Source of the DNA: Ceratopteris richardii
Lineage: Eukaryota > Streptophyta > Polypodiopsida > Polypodiales > Pteridaceae
DNA length: 64,000 nucleotides
Reading direction: 5' to 3'
NCBI GenBank assembly: GCA_020310875.1
Contig: CM035423.1
Location: 118,305,989-118,369,988, forward strand
Shown: piece after piece, positions 45,410 through 57,104 of the stretch
How positions within the stretch are numbered: the stretch's first letter is position 1
How the letters are laid out: every line of letters starts with the position of its first letter
The notes under the pieces: generated by a model
What the model was told of the DNA's origin: nothing
The model's database searches: none
What the model saw: only the letters and a program-made list of their open reading frames with translations
Program-made: the position numbers and the translations under genes

Positions 45410-46435
45410 GATAAGGGTTGAATCTTCCTTCTGATCTGATGCATAATTGTAGTAGGTACTATTGTAAGATTGACCTTGAAAGCTTCTTCCACCATTCCTT
45501 CCAAAGAAGCCTCTACTACCTCTACCTCTAAAGCTTCCTCTCTAATTTCTTCCACCTCTTCCTCTTTGATTATAATTCTGATTAAGGTTGCTAGCACTTT
45601 GATTATTATGCCAACATTCATGAGCTAGATGATTAGTCTTACCACATATCCAACAAGCTTTGACATTATCCTTGTTTCTACCTCTTCCTCTACTTCTACC
45701 ACTTCCTCTTCCTCTTAGGAAGTTTTCTTGACTTGGAGTGCCTTCATCTTCAATTGATTGTTGCTTTCCTTTGCTAGTCTTCTTTTAATCCTTCAAGGAC
45801 ATTACTTGACCTGCACTCTTATTAGTATCCCCTTTAATATCATGCTCAAAAGTTAGCATATGTCCTAGAAATTGATTCAAATCAAGAGTGAATTGATCTA
45901 ATGAAAGTTTAGTTGACAGTATGAATTAAGGCTTCCACTTCTCATCTACTCTTAGACATGTGAGAATTTGTCTTACCAATTTATCTTCTTCAATGTCTTC
46001 ATCAACTACACCCAAAGAATAAGCAATGTCTTTCATCTTCGTCACATAATCAGATATTGATTGTGAGGCTTTCTTTTTTAATGTGGTAAATTTAGTCCAT
46101 AGTGATGCCTTTCTTGATTTAGTTGTATTCCGAAAATGCTCCTCCAAAGCATTCCATATATAACTTGCACATTCAAGTCCTCTGATGTGAGGACGCAAGT
46201 AATCATTCACTGCCATATAGATAATGCTCCTTGTTTGAGCATCCATCTTCATCCAAACCTTCAAGTATGCAAGCTCCTCCCTAGTTGGAACACTAGGATC
46301 TTTAAATTCTAGCTTCTCGTCTTCTCTTGTGATGTATCCCATCAGATCTTTGCTCATAAGATGAGCTTCCATCCTCATAGACCAAGTTGGATAGTTGACT
46401 CTATCGGATTTCTCAATTTGGAGACTATCTCCCAT
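45410..46435 (-). pseudogene. Copia D gag
   Basis: The start MGDSLQIEKSDRVNYPTWSMRMEAHL at 46435 has the Copia N-terminal motif. The UBN2 region continues (YIWNALEEHFRNTTKSRKASLW; ISDYVTKMKDIAYSLGVVDEDI), and a stop interrupts it near 45925. The zinc knuckle (CWICGKTNHLAHEC near 45610-45650) lies in another frame, next to a Glu/Arg/Gly-rich stretch. Gag assembles the particle. Stops and frame changes make this copy defective. Confidence 0.88.
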
Positions 46436-46635
46436 TCTTCATTTACCTGTACTAACAAATCTTCAACCTTATGAGTAATGAATATACCTTTGCTTCCAAA
46501 TTTCCTCCTTTTGATTGCTCTCTTGTGTCTTCCTTTAGCTTTTCCTTCACACTTTGTCCTTTTGAATCTCCAGATGTAAACTTTGTATGACTACAACAGT
46601 CAGGATCTTCCTTTCCTTCAATTTTGATAGAACAT

Positions 46636-46647
46636 GCTCTAATACCA
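46636..46647 (-). promoter_or_regulatory. Copia D primer binding site
   Basis: TGGTATTAGAGC on the minus strand, one base from the 5' LTR; one base different from the standard TGGTATCAGAGC. Confidence 0.85.
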
Positions 46648-46648
46648 C

Positions 46649-47724
46649 TGATGGAGATGACTAATCTCCAAAAGACCAGCTATATTTGAATTTAGAGTAC
46701 CTCTATATGAAGTATAGCTCAAAACCCCCTTTAATTTTAGAAATCTTTACCAAATTATGAACAGTCAATACTTCCATGAACTATGGCTTTACTTAGAAAA
46801 AGTCTGCTTCACAAAACTCACTCATTGACTTATGAAATGATTAAAGCTTTCTATAAAACTCTGGCACAACATCCTTCTAATGATTGCACAACTATTCCAA
46901 GTGAAATTTCTTCAAAAGAACTTGCAAAACTTCAGATTTAGTTCAACAAGTAAACCTATGTCTAAAACGGGCTTTCTCTATAAAGCGACTTTCACATATG
47001 CAACTTTAAAAACATAGTTCTCACAATCTAGACCCCATTTGATCAAATGCTTTTAGACATATATTGCTTACCTTTCATCTTAAATTTTGAATGGTTATTT
47101 GTGCAAAACTTTACACTGTAGCCTGTGATTTGATCAAATCTTTGACCATCAAGATTGCACCTGTTTGAAGAGTCACTTATCACTTATTACACATATAAAT
47201 GTTCCTACACAAAACTCTCTCGAGATTGCACCTGTTTCAAAAGTCACTTATCACTTATTACACACATAAATGTTCTTGATTACAATTAGACTCTCAAAAC
47301 TTGACCATGGATCCATCAACTATAGACTTAGAATACACAAAAGGATTTCTCAATTGATTAAGCACAGAAGGAGAAGGAAGAGAAACATCGAGACACAACT
47401 TCTTGAAAACTTCTTCTATTCTAATGAGAAGTACATCTAATGGATATTACACATCCAACTTATGATCTAATCATCTATTTCGCATCTATTCTTCATCTCT
47501 CATACGTATCATGTCTATATACAAGTATATATATCCATATGAGTATGGATTTGACACTATTTCAAAGTATATGTGAGGTATTTAGAAGATTAATGTACAT
47601 GTATATAAAGATCATCTCTTCTTGAACCTCCACTTCACTTCATACTTCAAGCTTCAATCATTTCTTCATTTCTTCACTCATAAGCTTCATGTAATCATTA
47701 ATTGATTATTTTCTTGCTCCAACA
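46649..47724 (-). repeat. Copia D 5' LTR
   Basis: A 1076-bp stretch that starts TGTTGGAGC and ends CTCCATCA on the minus strand, set by the insertion point and the primer binding site. A short internal repeat of GAGATTGCACCTGTTT-like sequence is seen near 47150-47260. No partner LTR is in the window. Confidence 0.8.
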
Positions 47725-49510
47725 TCTGCATGACTCTGATTGTATCCAAATTTTACCAAGTAGTCCACAAGTCTTTGGTTCCAAGCTATTGGGGCTGGCT
47801 TGAGCCCATGAAGATCCTTCTTTAGCCTACATATATGATGTGGAAACCTCTCATCTTCAACGCCTTGGGGCTGCTCCATGAAGACTAACTCTTCAAGCTC
47901 TCCATTTAGGAAAGCATTCTTCACATCCAACTGGTACATCTTCCAACCTTTTGAGGTTGAAATTGGAATGAAACATCTGATGGTGGACATCTTAGCTATT
48001 GAATTGAATGTTTCCTCAAAGGCTATGCCATAGGTTTGAGTAAACCTTTGGCAACCAACCTTGCTTTATACTTAGAGATGCTCCCATTTGCATGCCTCTT
48101 TACCTTGTACACCCATTTGTTGCTAATGACTTTCATGTCCTTTGTTCTTGGCACCAATGACCAAGTATCATTTTCTTCAAGTGCTTTGTCTTCCTCCTCC
48201 ATGGCTTCAATCCATTCCCTATGCTTGTTTGCTTCTTCAAAAAAATTAGGTTCTTCATAAGCTATAACTTGACTCATGTAGGCATAGTGCCTTGCAATGA
48301 ATGAATCATATGTTAACCTTTGAACAAGGTATTTGACCCTATTGCATGACCTTTACCTCACCATAAGGTGGTAGGAGTCTCCTCTTCCTTGGTTTAGATG
48401 CTTTAAATCCTAGAGTTTCTAATTTCTCCATATCTTCATCACTTTTAGATTCCATGTCTACCCATCCATGGTCTTCGTCATTTCCCTTTTCCTTCCTTTT
48501 GCTACTTTCTTCACTTGAATGAGCTTCATTCCTTGTCCTTCCATACAAAGTTGATGTAGTACTCTCCTCTGATGGTGTGCTTGAAGTGGTTGGACCACTC
48601 AACTCCATGTATTGTTGCTCTTTGAACTTCTTCTCGTCTTCATATGCATCATCAACTTGTAACACATCTTTGCTATCATACCAAGGCAACAACTCATCAA
48701 ATATTACATCCCTAAACACCTTAAGCTCTTTGGTGCAAGGGTTATTGCATCTAAAACGCTTTTTCTCTGAAGAATATCCAAGAAATGTATACCTATCTGC
48801 CTTCGGGTCTAACTTGTGTCTCAATTCTTGACGTATGTGAACATAACACACACAACCAAATACTTTGAGATGTGAAAAGTTGGGTTTCTTACCACACCAA
48901 GATTCAAAAGCTATAACTCCATGTACTCCTGAGGTTGGACATCTATTCATAATGTATATGGTTGTATTTGTTGCACCATCCCAATCATTTCATTTAACAA
49001 AGCTCTAGCCACTTCTGCTATGTATGTATTCTTCTTCTCTACCACCCCATTTTGTTGATGTGTATACCTACAAATGAATTTTCTTTTGATGCCGTGGTCA
49101 TGTAAAAAATCTGAAAATTCATTTTAAAAATACTCTCGCCCTCCATCCGATCTAAGAGTCTTTATATACTTCCTTGTTTACTTCTCCACTAGATTTTTGA
49201 ACCTCTTAAAGTGGTAAAACACCTCTGACTTTGGCTTCATGCAATACATCCAAACAAATCTTGAATGATCATCTATAAATGTGACAAATTATCTATTACC
49301 TCCAATGGATGTCTCCCTTATAGGTCCCCATACATCTATGGGTGTATGTATGAGATTCAACACTTCATTGTTCACATGTGCTCCCTTCTTGAATGGCAAT
49401 CTGCTTTGTTTCCCTAATTGACAAGCATGGCATAAATGTTGCATATTCTGAGATGTAAGATCAAGTAGACCACTCACCAAGCCCTTCCTTTGCATGTCCT
49501 TCATCCTTTC
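47725..49510 (-). pseudogene. Copia E integrase and RT fragment
   Basis: Minus-strand frames, right to left: CHACQLGKQSRLPF (49289-49504, integrase zinc region) with IDVWGPIRETSIGGN; the core and tail with THQQNGVVEKKNTYIAEV and KVFGCVCYVHIRQELRHKLDPKAD (48339-48950); and an acidic linker. RT follows (48277-47706: NDTWSLVPRTKDMKVISNKWVYK; GWKMYQLDVKNAFLNGELEELV; DLHGLKPAPIAWNQRLVDY). Stops and frameshifts occur at about 48010 and 49100. The element is cut by Copia D after ..NQSHAD, and the rest of RT and RNase H are absent. No LTR for E is found. Confidence 0.88.
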
Positions 49511-50983
49511 CTCTTATTCTTCAATATGAGAAAATAGGGAAATAATGGGCTCACTTCATGGCATTCTCAACTTCCTAGTTGAAATTTTGATTAAAGTCCC
49601 TCTAAAATAATGATCATTTACTAAAAGAATGATCATTTACTACATTGATGTTGTCTTTAGCAAGTGTACTAGAAGAATCTTGGAAGATATTTTCAATAAG
49701 AATGATCAATCAAAATCTTAACATTCCATGGCAAAGCCCACATACCCTAATAGCATACGCTTTGAGTCAGTGGGGGGAAGCCCTAAGTTCAAATCTTGGT
49801 TGGATATATCCATGAGTTCCCCAAGATGGGTGCCTCTTGCTCATGAGATGGATGTGTATCTCTGTGAACTCATTGTACATTCAATAAAAAATATAATCAT
49901 TCTAGTGTTTTGGAATCATGAATTTTAAGAAGCAGATATTGTAATTTCACTATAATAAAGAATTGAAAATAACACGTAACAAAAGTATCTCATGCATGAT
50001 CTATGTTGGTAACTTTCAACTAAAGTTCATGGAATAATGCATGATAGGATCTTAGAACACTTTCCAAAAATATATTACCATCTGTTAGTATTCAAATGAG
50101 AAAAGCATTTCTGAAGGTATTGGAAGGCCACATGAGAAAAGCATTTTTGAAGGTGTTGGCGGGCCCACATAAAGTCTGATACTATTCATGGATTTGAATT
50201 TATAAGTTCCATCTAATCTTTTTAGAAAAAGATGAATGTATTGAATAAAGGGAGTAATCTTACAAAGAGTACCAACGTTACTTAGATACTATTTGATTAT
50301 AAATATCATTTTCAAATCAAGGAGAAAGAGAGTACCTTATGCTATTTAATAGCGAAAAGACAACCTTATCCTATCTTATGATTTAAAATCAAAAGTATAT
50401 TTTAAGGAGCACAAAATTTTCTATGAAAGCAAAGAGACTATCTTATGATATCATATAAGATTCCAAGGATCTTTTTAAGTTCCAGCTCAAGTCTAAAAGA
50501 TTACACTAGAAGTTGTTTATATAAATTATAAGGCTAAAGAGTACATTAGAAGTTATGTATATACATTGAAATCATTATGAAATAGAGGATATATTTAGAC
50601 AAATGACTCTTAGAATCTTCTAGAAGCATCCAAAATAAATTAACTTGAGTGGATTGAAACACATGACATATTTAACACATATAGCGCACATATGTACAAT
50701 TCCAAGATATATAAAGGGTGTTTTAGGTGAGTGCACCTCTTGATCATCAGATTTAGTGAATGCAGCAAGCTACATGTTTACACGGTCCATGCCTAAGATC
50801 TTAAATAAGGGAAGAATCTTGATAAACAAAGCTTCACCTTTAGGTTTTAAGCATGATACCTTATTCTTACGTATCTTAACTCATGAGAAAATAGAGTATA
50901 ATTTTTCTTCTATGACTACTTACAACAATAACTCCGCATGAAGATCCTTTTTATCTTGTTTATTGCCTAATAGACGTCTCCTT
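49511..50983. other. AT-rich spacer without recognised gene
   Basis: No coding motif was found. A short imperfect duplication with ATGAGAAAAGCATTT (50097 and 50132, 35-bp period) is present. A weak tRNA B-box-like string near 49785 is discussed under rejected items. The TSD copy TCCTT of Copia F ends the region (50979-50983). Confidence 0.5.
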
Positions 50984-51839
50984 TGTTGGAATTCGGGGCC
51001 CCAGGATCGTTCCAATACTAAAACCTTTTGAGCATACACAACTTAATTGACAAGATGATAAGTGAGCTAGAGAAAGAAAGAGATCTTGAGACAAGGATAG
51101 GGAACGTAAGCTGGATGCTTACTTCACTAAAGATAATAGATGTCCAAATTACAACATGAGAGTACTACTCAACCATATAAAGTGGTGCACTCACTAATGG
51201 AAGAATAAGAAGATGATGATACAAAATTTAGATTATGTCGAAATAATCTAAGTGTGTGTGAAGAGAATGAAGCAACGAAGCTAACAAAATAGTGTAATGA
51301 AATTGTAAATCAACCACAAGGTTAACTCACAAAAGATAGTTACCACCACCTCGTAGAAGACTTCCTGCTGCAATGAGAGTAGCCTCTCCTTCACCACAAC
51401 TTCACCTCCTTCAAGAGTGTGAGAACACTCTGTCTTCAAGAAGATCTCCAAGCTCTAGATCTTTGAGTGAGTGAGTATACAAGGAGCCAAGGCCTTGTTT
51501 ATATAGTTGTTGAGTACTCATGAAAAGCTAAAAGAAAGCACAACGATCGTGATTGATCGCTTACGAAAAAGAAAGCTCTTCCGTAGTCCGTGCGTGTGCG
51601 TCTCCTAAAAGCAAAGTTCAATGATTCTCTAAAAGAAACTCTTTCGTTGCTGTCGCATACGGGATTCGAACCCTGGTGGATGGAGAACGTTTTAGAGCGT
51701 ATGGGCTAGACCACATAAGCGCCCGTCGTCACTTGTTGATGAAATATAGAATAAAATCTATATGCAGAGACTGCGCCCGCCTAGAAGAATAGTATGAACT
51801 TGAACTATTGAACAATTGTTGGCCATATGATATTGACTC
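50984..51839 (-). repeat. Copia F 3' LTR, lacking its first bases
   Basis: Nearly identical to 55728-57104 apart from the SINE and the duplications of the latter. On the minus strand it starts at GAGTCAATATC, directly fused to the RT frame, instead of at TGTTGGAGTCAATATC. The shared GAGTCAATATC suggests that the deletion ended at a short match. Confidence 0.93.
51640..51730 (-). other. tRNA-like internal promoter motif in Copia F LTR
   Basis: On the minus strand an A-box-like TGTGGTCTAGCCC is followed about 40 bases later by a perfect B box, GGTTCGAATCC. The acceptor and T-stem pairs do not form properly, so this is not a functional tRNA. The same segment lies in the 5' LTR at about 56803-56876, with a deletion between the boxes. 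Confidence 0.5.
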
Positions 51840-53793
51840 TTCCCTTCAAATAACGAAAGATCCACTTTACTGCTTTCCAATGTAACACTGTCAGATTCTG
51901 CATGAACCTTGATACTTGAGAAACTGCAAACTGTATATCAGGACGTGTATTACAAAGATAAATCAAGCAACCTACTGCTTGAGTATATAGAGTAGCATCA
52001 AATGGCTCTCCATCTGCTACCATTTGTAAAGACGTGTTCTGATCCATAGGTGTTTGCATAGGTTTAGAATCACCCATCTGAAACCTTTCCAAAAGTTTCT
52101 CAATGTACTTCTGCTGTGTCATGTAGATACACTCATCTCGAAACAGAAACTGAATCCCAAGATAATAATGTAGAATGCCTAAATCATTCACATCAAATGT
52201 TTGCTTCAATTCTTCTTTGAAGATCTGCAAATCTTCATCTCTGGGACCTGTGACTATAATATCATCCACATAAATGATTGCTATAATCATCATACCTGTT
52301 TCAGCTTTGACATAAAGAGTTGGAACTGCATCTGAGTTATGGAAACCAACAGATAAAAGATATGTATGTATCTTTTCATACCATGCTCTAGGTGCCTGTT
52401 TTAAACCATACAAAGCTTTTATAAGCTTACACACTAAGTGTTCTTTACCTGTCTCTTCAAAACCTTCTGGATGCTGAATATACACATCTTCGTGTAAATC
52501 ACCATTTAGAAAAGCAGTCTTAATGTCAAGCTGATATATATGCCAACCAAAATGTGCTGCTAGAGCAAGTACTGACCTAATAATAGTCATCCTAGACGTA
52601 GGAGCAAATGTCTCATCATAATCAATACCTTTTTGTTGTGCATATCCTTTGACAACCAACCTGGCCTTGTATCTATCAATAGTACCATCTGCTTTTCTTT
52701 TGATTTTGAAGATCCATTTTACACCTATAGCCTTCTTTCCTTCTGGTAACTCACATAGCTGCCAAGTTTGATTCTTATGAATAGAATCAATCTCTTCTTG
52801 CATAGCTTTTCTCCAAATAGGAATGTTAAGTGCATCTTTAACACACGCAGGTTCATCTTCAATAGTCGTAAGTGCCAAAATATCATGAATCTCAAAGTCT
52901 TCAGCAAAACTTACATGATCTTTTTGCTGTCTAGTTTGACTTCTTGTTCTTACATGATCTTGTTGTTGTTGTCTAGTCTGACTCCTTGTTCTTCCAGTAA
53001 AAGTCTTTATACCACTGTCTTTCCAAGTCTGATATAACCACGTAGGTGTATCCTTGAATAGTGGTGAAACTCTTTCTGAACTTTCAGCTTCCACAGGTTC
53101 TGGAACTTGTCCTGTCGATGTACTAGGACTTTCTGGAACTTTAACTTCTTCCATTTCTGGAATCAAAGTCTCTTGTGGAACTGACTTTATAGATGGTTGT
53201 GAAATTCCTCTTTCTTCAATTTTTTCTTGAATACTAGGAATTTGATGTTTAACTCCCTCCTGATATGGCTGAACATGTACATCCAGAATCTTTCTAAAAA
53301 TTCCATAGTCATTTTCACTAATGAACTCCGGAATTTCTGCTTCTTTATCATAAATCTTATCTTCAGCAATATAAGCATTACGTGAAAGAATAACTTCACC
53401 TGTCTCTGGAACATAAAACTTGTATCCTTTGCTTTCAACAGGATATCCAATAAAAACAGCTTTCTTTGCCTTTACATCTAGTTTGCCTCGATCCTTTTTC
53501 TCAACATGTACATAAGAAAGTGATCCAAACACTTTGAAGTAACTCACATTAGGTTTTCTACCATAATAAGCTTCATACAGTGTGATTACCTTTAAAGCTT
53601 TTGTAGATGACCTGTTTAAAATGTGATTAGCTGTATGTACTGCATCAAACCAGAATTTTTGTGAAAGCTTCTTGGACACCATCATGCTCCGCATCATTTC
53701 AACAAGCACTCTATTCTTTCTTTCTGCAACACCATTTTGCTGAGTATAAGCAATAGTAAGGTGTCGAGTAATACCTTTCTCATCAAGAAATGT
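51840..53793 (-). pseudogene. Copia F integrase end and reverse transcriptase
   Basis: The frame is the same as that upstream and is separated from it by one TAG. It starts with QQNGVAERKNRVLVEMMRS (integrase Glu), followed by the integrase C-terminus (KVFGSLSYVHVEKKDRGKL) and a Pro/Glu/Ser-rich linker with a short repeat (RTRSQTRQQ twice). RT then follows with KWIFKIKRKADGTIDRYKAR, QKGIDYDETFAPTS, LKQAPRAWYEK and the catalytic YVDDIIVTG (about 52265). It ends at ..FRYLKG, fused into the 3' LTR, so RNase H is missing. Except for the stop, about 630 codons are open. Confidence 0.94.
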
Positions 53794-55683
53794 CTAAAAC
53801 TCATTTGACAAGTATTCTCCACCTCTATCACTTCTGAGAATCTGGACAGTTTCTTGACTTTCATTTTCAACCATAGCTACAAACTTCTTGAACATAGGAA
53901 AGACTTCTGACTTCGACTTAAGACCATAGATCCATGAGTATCTTGTAAAATCATCCACAAATAGGACAAAATACCTGAAACCCTGAATAGAGTCTGCTCT
54001 CATAGGTCCATTCACATCTGAATGAATAATCTGCAATTTCCTGGTAGCTGTTATATGACCATGTTTCTTGAAAGGTAGTTTATGCATCTTACCTTCAAGA
54101 CAACCTTCACATATATCTGAATCATCAGGTAGCTTGAATGAGGGTAAACTCTCAACCATACCTCTGTCTTTGATATTCTTGAGAGCTCCAAAACTGATAT
54201 GTCCAAATCTTTCATGCCATAGCTTCATATCTTCCACCGGTGACGAAGATTTGACTGCATATGCTTGACTGAATTTTGACAAAACAAAGACCCCTCCTTT
54301 ATGCGTACCTTGCAAAAGACACTTGTCTTCTTTATGTGATAAGATCTTACAAAGATCTTTCTCAAATACAACTTTAAAACCATCACTTAAAAATGCAGAT
54401 ATAGATAGCAGATTCTTCTTCATTTCAGGTACATAAAGGACATCTGAAATTTGAAAAACACCACCTTCTCTTGACTTTAGGGTTACTGTACCTATTTCCA
54501 CAACATCCAAATCATTGCCATCTGCAATAGTAACTCTTCTACCTGAAGAATAGGAAAGAGAAGAAAATACATCTCTACAACCTGTCATATGCTTTGTAGC
54601 ACGTGAGTCGAATATCCAAGGACTTGCTGAAAGAACTTGTAAAGCTGCTTGATCAAAAGCTACTTCCTCAATAGTGATACAAGCATAAGAATTACCTTGA
54701 GATTTCCCTTTTTTATCATCTTCTGCAACATTACCTGATGCCTTTTTCTTTTCTGCTGCAATCCTTTTATAACATTCTGACTGAATATGTCCACGTTTCT
54801 TGCAAAAAGAACATATTTTTACCTTCTTTTTAGAAGAATTCACTTTAGATGTCGTAGATACAGAATCTGAAGTAGAAGGTGAAAGGGACCTACTTTCCTT
54901 CTTGGATTGTTTTACCTTCTTCTTATCCTTCTTCTTCTTACCCTTTGATGAAGATGAAAGTGCTTCTTCATTCTCTTCCATTCCCTTCAACTGATCTTCA
55001 TCTTGAAGCAATAAGAACTCTAATTCTTCAAATGTAACCTCTCTATCTCTTGTGGTAAGGGTAAGAGTGGTTATGAAAGATCGATATGAAATAGGAAGTG
55101 AATTAATCAGCGTATTTACCATTTCTTCATCTGATATCTCAACTCCTACATTTAGAAGTTGATCTCTTAAGTCAACGAGTCTCGTAATGTGGGTTTGAAT
55201 TGACTCACCAACTTTCATCCTTGTATTTGCTAGTTGTCTCCTAAAGTGAGCTTTTTTAGCAGGATTTCTGCTCTGAAAAAGATTCTCGAGCTTTAACCAA
55301 GCTTGACTAGAACTTCTGCAAGATCTGATCTGTGGTAGAATATGCTTTTTGACGCTCATTGCTATGAATGAAAGTGCTAAAGCATCTCTAGCATCCCATC
55401 TTGCCTGATCTTCAGTAGGAGGAACTCTAGGTAAAGACCTAGCAGTGACTCTGGATGTCGAAGTGGTTACCTCTTCTTCTGTTGGTTCTATAATAGTAAT
55501 TCCAATACCTGTTGAAGTTGTTGTAGACCCTTCTTCGCCTTCTCGTCTTGGTCTTGTTAAGGATCCATTGACGATACTCCATAAATCCTTTGTCACTAGC
55601 AAGTTCATCATCATGAAACTCCACATGGGGTAATTAGAAGATCCATCCAACTTATCTTCAATCTCAATTCTAATCTCACTCAT
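53794..55683 (-). pseudogene. Copia F gag, protease and integrase core
   Basis: The 629-codon frame starts at an ATG 30 bases after the primer binding site. It has the N-terminal KLDGSSNYPMWSFMM, then UBN2 gag (about residues 110-250), a Lys/Ser-rich linker and the zinc knuckle CSFCKKRGHIQSEC (about residue 290). The protease is WIFDSRATKHMTG (about residue 360), where the catalytic Asp-Ser-Gly is Asp-Ser-Arg. GAG-pre (LWHERFGHISFGALKNI), zinc region (CEGCLEGKMHKLPF) and integrase core (HSDVNGPM; ILRSDRGGEYLSNEF) follow, and then the TAG stop. The Gly-to-Arg change is expected to inactivate the protease. Confidence 0.94.
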
Positions 55684-55713
55684 CTTATCTTAAGTGTGTA
55701 TGTCAATTATGTA

Positions 55714-55725
55714 GCTCTGATACCA
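55714..55725 (-). promoter_or_regulatory. Copia F primer binding site
   Basis: TGGTATCAGAGC on the minus strand, two bases from the 5' LTR; complementary to initiator Met tRNA. Confidence 0.94.
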
Positions 55726-56223
55726 AGTGTTGGAATTCGGGGCCCCAGAATCGTTCCAATACTAAAACCTTTTGAGCATACACAACTTAATTGACAAGAT
55801 GATAAGTGAGATAGAGACAGAAAGAGATCTTGAGACAAGGATAGGGAACGTAAGCTGGATGCTTACTTCACTAAAGATAATAGATGTCCAAATTACAACA
55901 TGGGAGTACTACTCAACCATATAAAGTGGTGCACTCACTAATGGAAGAATAAGAAGATGATGATACAAAATTTAGATTATGTCGAAATAATCTAAGTGTA
56001 TGTGAAGAGAATGAAGCAACGAAGCTAACAAAATAGTGTAATGAAATTGTAAATCAACCACAAGGTTAACTCACAAAAGATAATTACCACCACCTCGTAG
56101 AAGACTTCCTGCTGCAATGAGAGTAGCCTCTCCTTCAACACAACTTCACCTCCTTCAAGAGTGTGAGAACACTCTGTCTTCAAGAAGATCTCCAAGCTCT
56201 AGATCTTTGAGTGAGTGAGTATA

Positions 56224-56542
56224 AATCTTTTTTTTTAGAAAATGGAGGTTCGGCCGAGGCCTACTCCCCCGGGCTTTAACTTTGAAATTACAACTGTACA
56301 AGGAAGGGCATAGTACCCATGGGACCCCCCTTATCCCACAAGAACAGGGGTTAGACAGACCGGGAAGGACTTACAACGAGGTAGACGGCCCGAAGGCACA
56401 ACGGAGTGACACGCCCGAAGGCAGTTTTCAACGCCCGAAGGCGGTTTTACATATCCCGCAGCACTGGGGGGTTGAACCCTCGCCCCCGCCTCAAGAAGCG
56501 AGGGACTCAACCGCTAGACCAGGCGTCTTGGGATATGAGTAT
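56224..56542 (-). mobile_element. tRNA-derived SINE (copy 2) in Copia F LTR
   Basis: On the minus strand the head has a clear A box (TGGTCTAGCGG) and B box (GGGTTCAACCC). The body and 3' end match copy 1 at 8851-9170, and an A-rich tail lies at 56226-56240. The target duplication is about 23 bp (56201-56223 and 56610-56632, starting AGATCTTTGAGTGAG). The 3' LTR has the site once (about 51457-51479) without the SINE. A CGCCCGAAGGC-type short repeat occurs in the body. Confidence 0.93.
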
Positions 56543-56629
56543 AGATCTTTGAGTGAGTGAGTAAGCGAGGGACTCAACCGCTAGACCAGGCGTCTTGGGA
56601 TATGAGTATAGATCTTTGAGTGAGTGAGT
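56496..56629 (+). repeat. 67-bp tandem duplication at the SINE head
   Basis: The segment starting AAGCGAGGGACTC occurs at 56496 and again at 56563, nearly perfect. It covers the SINE A-box region and part of the target duplication, so it arose after the SINE inserted. Confidence 0.95.
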
Positions 56630-56855
56630 ATACAAGGAGTCAAGGCCTTCTTTATATAGTTGTTGAGTACTCATGAAAAGCTAAAAGAAAGCACAACGAT
56701 CGTGATTGATCGCTTACGAAAAAGAAAGCTCTTCCGTAGTCCGTGCGTGTGCGTCTCCTAAAAGGAAAGTTCAATGATTCTCTAAAAGAAACTCTTTCAC
56801 TACTGTCGCGTACGGGATTCGAACCCTGGTGGAAACGTTTTAGAATGTATGGGCT

Positions 56856-57078
56856 AGACCACATGAGCGCCCGTCGTCAACTGATGAAATAAATATAGAA
56901 TAAAATCTATATGCAGAGACTGCGCCCGCCTAGAAGAATAGTATGAACTTGAACTATTGAACAATTGTTAGACCACATGAGCGCCCGTCGTCACTTGATG
57001 AAATATAGAATAAAATCTATATGCAGAGACTGCGCCCGCATAGAAGAATAGTATGAACTTGAACTATTGAACAATTGT
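56856..57078 (+). repeat. About 114-bp tandem duplication in Copia F 5' LTR
   Basis: AGACCACATGAGCGCC begins at 56856 and at 56970. The second copy lacks a few bases near ATGAAATA. The 3' LTR has a single copy, so this duplication followed integration. Confidence 0.92.
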
Positions 57079-57104
57079 TGGACCATATGATATTGACTCC
57101 AACA

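Larger units (their letters stand above)
43269..47724 (-). mobile_element. Copia D: 3'-truncated element inserted in Copia E
   Basis: The 5' LTR (46649-47724), primer binding site (46636-46647), gag, protease, integrase and part of RT are present on the minus strand. The 3' end is lost at the CACTA terminus. The insertion point is exact: Copia E RT is cut within ..NQSHAD, and the LTR starts TGTTGGAGCAAG there. Only one LTR remains, so no TSD can be confirmed; the flank TCTGC at 47725-47729 is the candidate copy. Confidence 0.9.
50984..57104 (-). mobile_element. Copia F: complete-ended element with TSD TCCTT
   Basis: LTR ends TGTTGGA...TCCAACA, flanked by TCCTT on both sides (50979-50983, 57105-57109). 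The 5' LTR (55728-57104) contains a SINE and two internal duplications. The primer binding site is at 55714-55725, and gag-pol runs 55683-51840. The 3' LTR (50984-51839) lost its first bases in a deletion that also removed RNase H and the polypurine tract. LTR copies differ at few sites, so the insertion is relatively recent. Confidence 0.95.
55728..57104 (-). repeat. Copia F 5' LTR with SINE and internal duplications
   Basis: Matches the 3' LTR but is about 520 bp longer. The difference is the SINE (56224-56542), a 67-bp tandem duplication (56496-56629) and a roughly 114-bp duplication (56856-56969 and 56970-57078). The TG/CA ends and TCCTT flank are intact. Confidence 0.93.

Noticed and set aside
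49728..49890. Possible SINE with B-box-like AGTTCAAATCT and A-rich end
   Set aside because: The A box is poor and no target duplication could be found.
51640..51730. Functional tRNA gene
   Set aside because: Boxes A and B are present but acceptor and T stems do not pair, and it is repeated in both LTRs.
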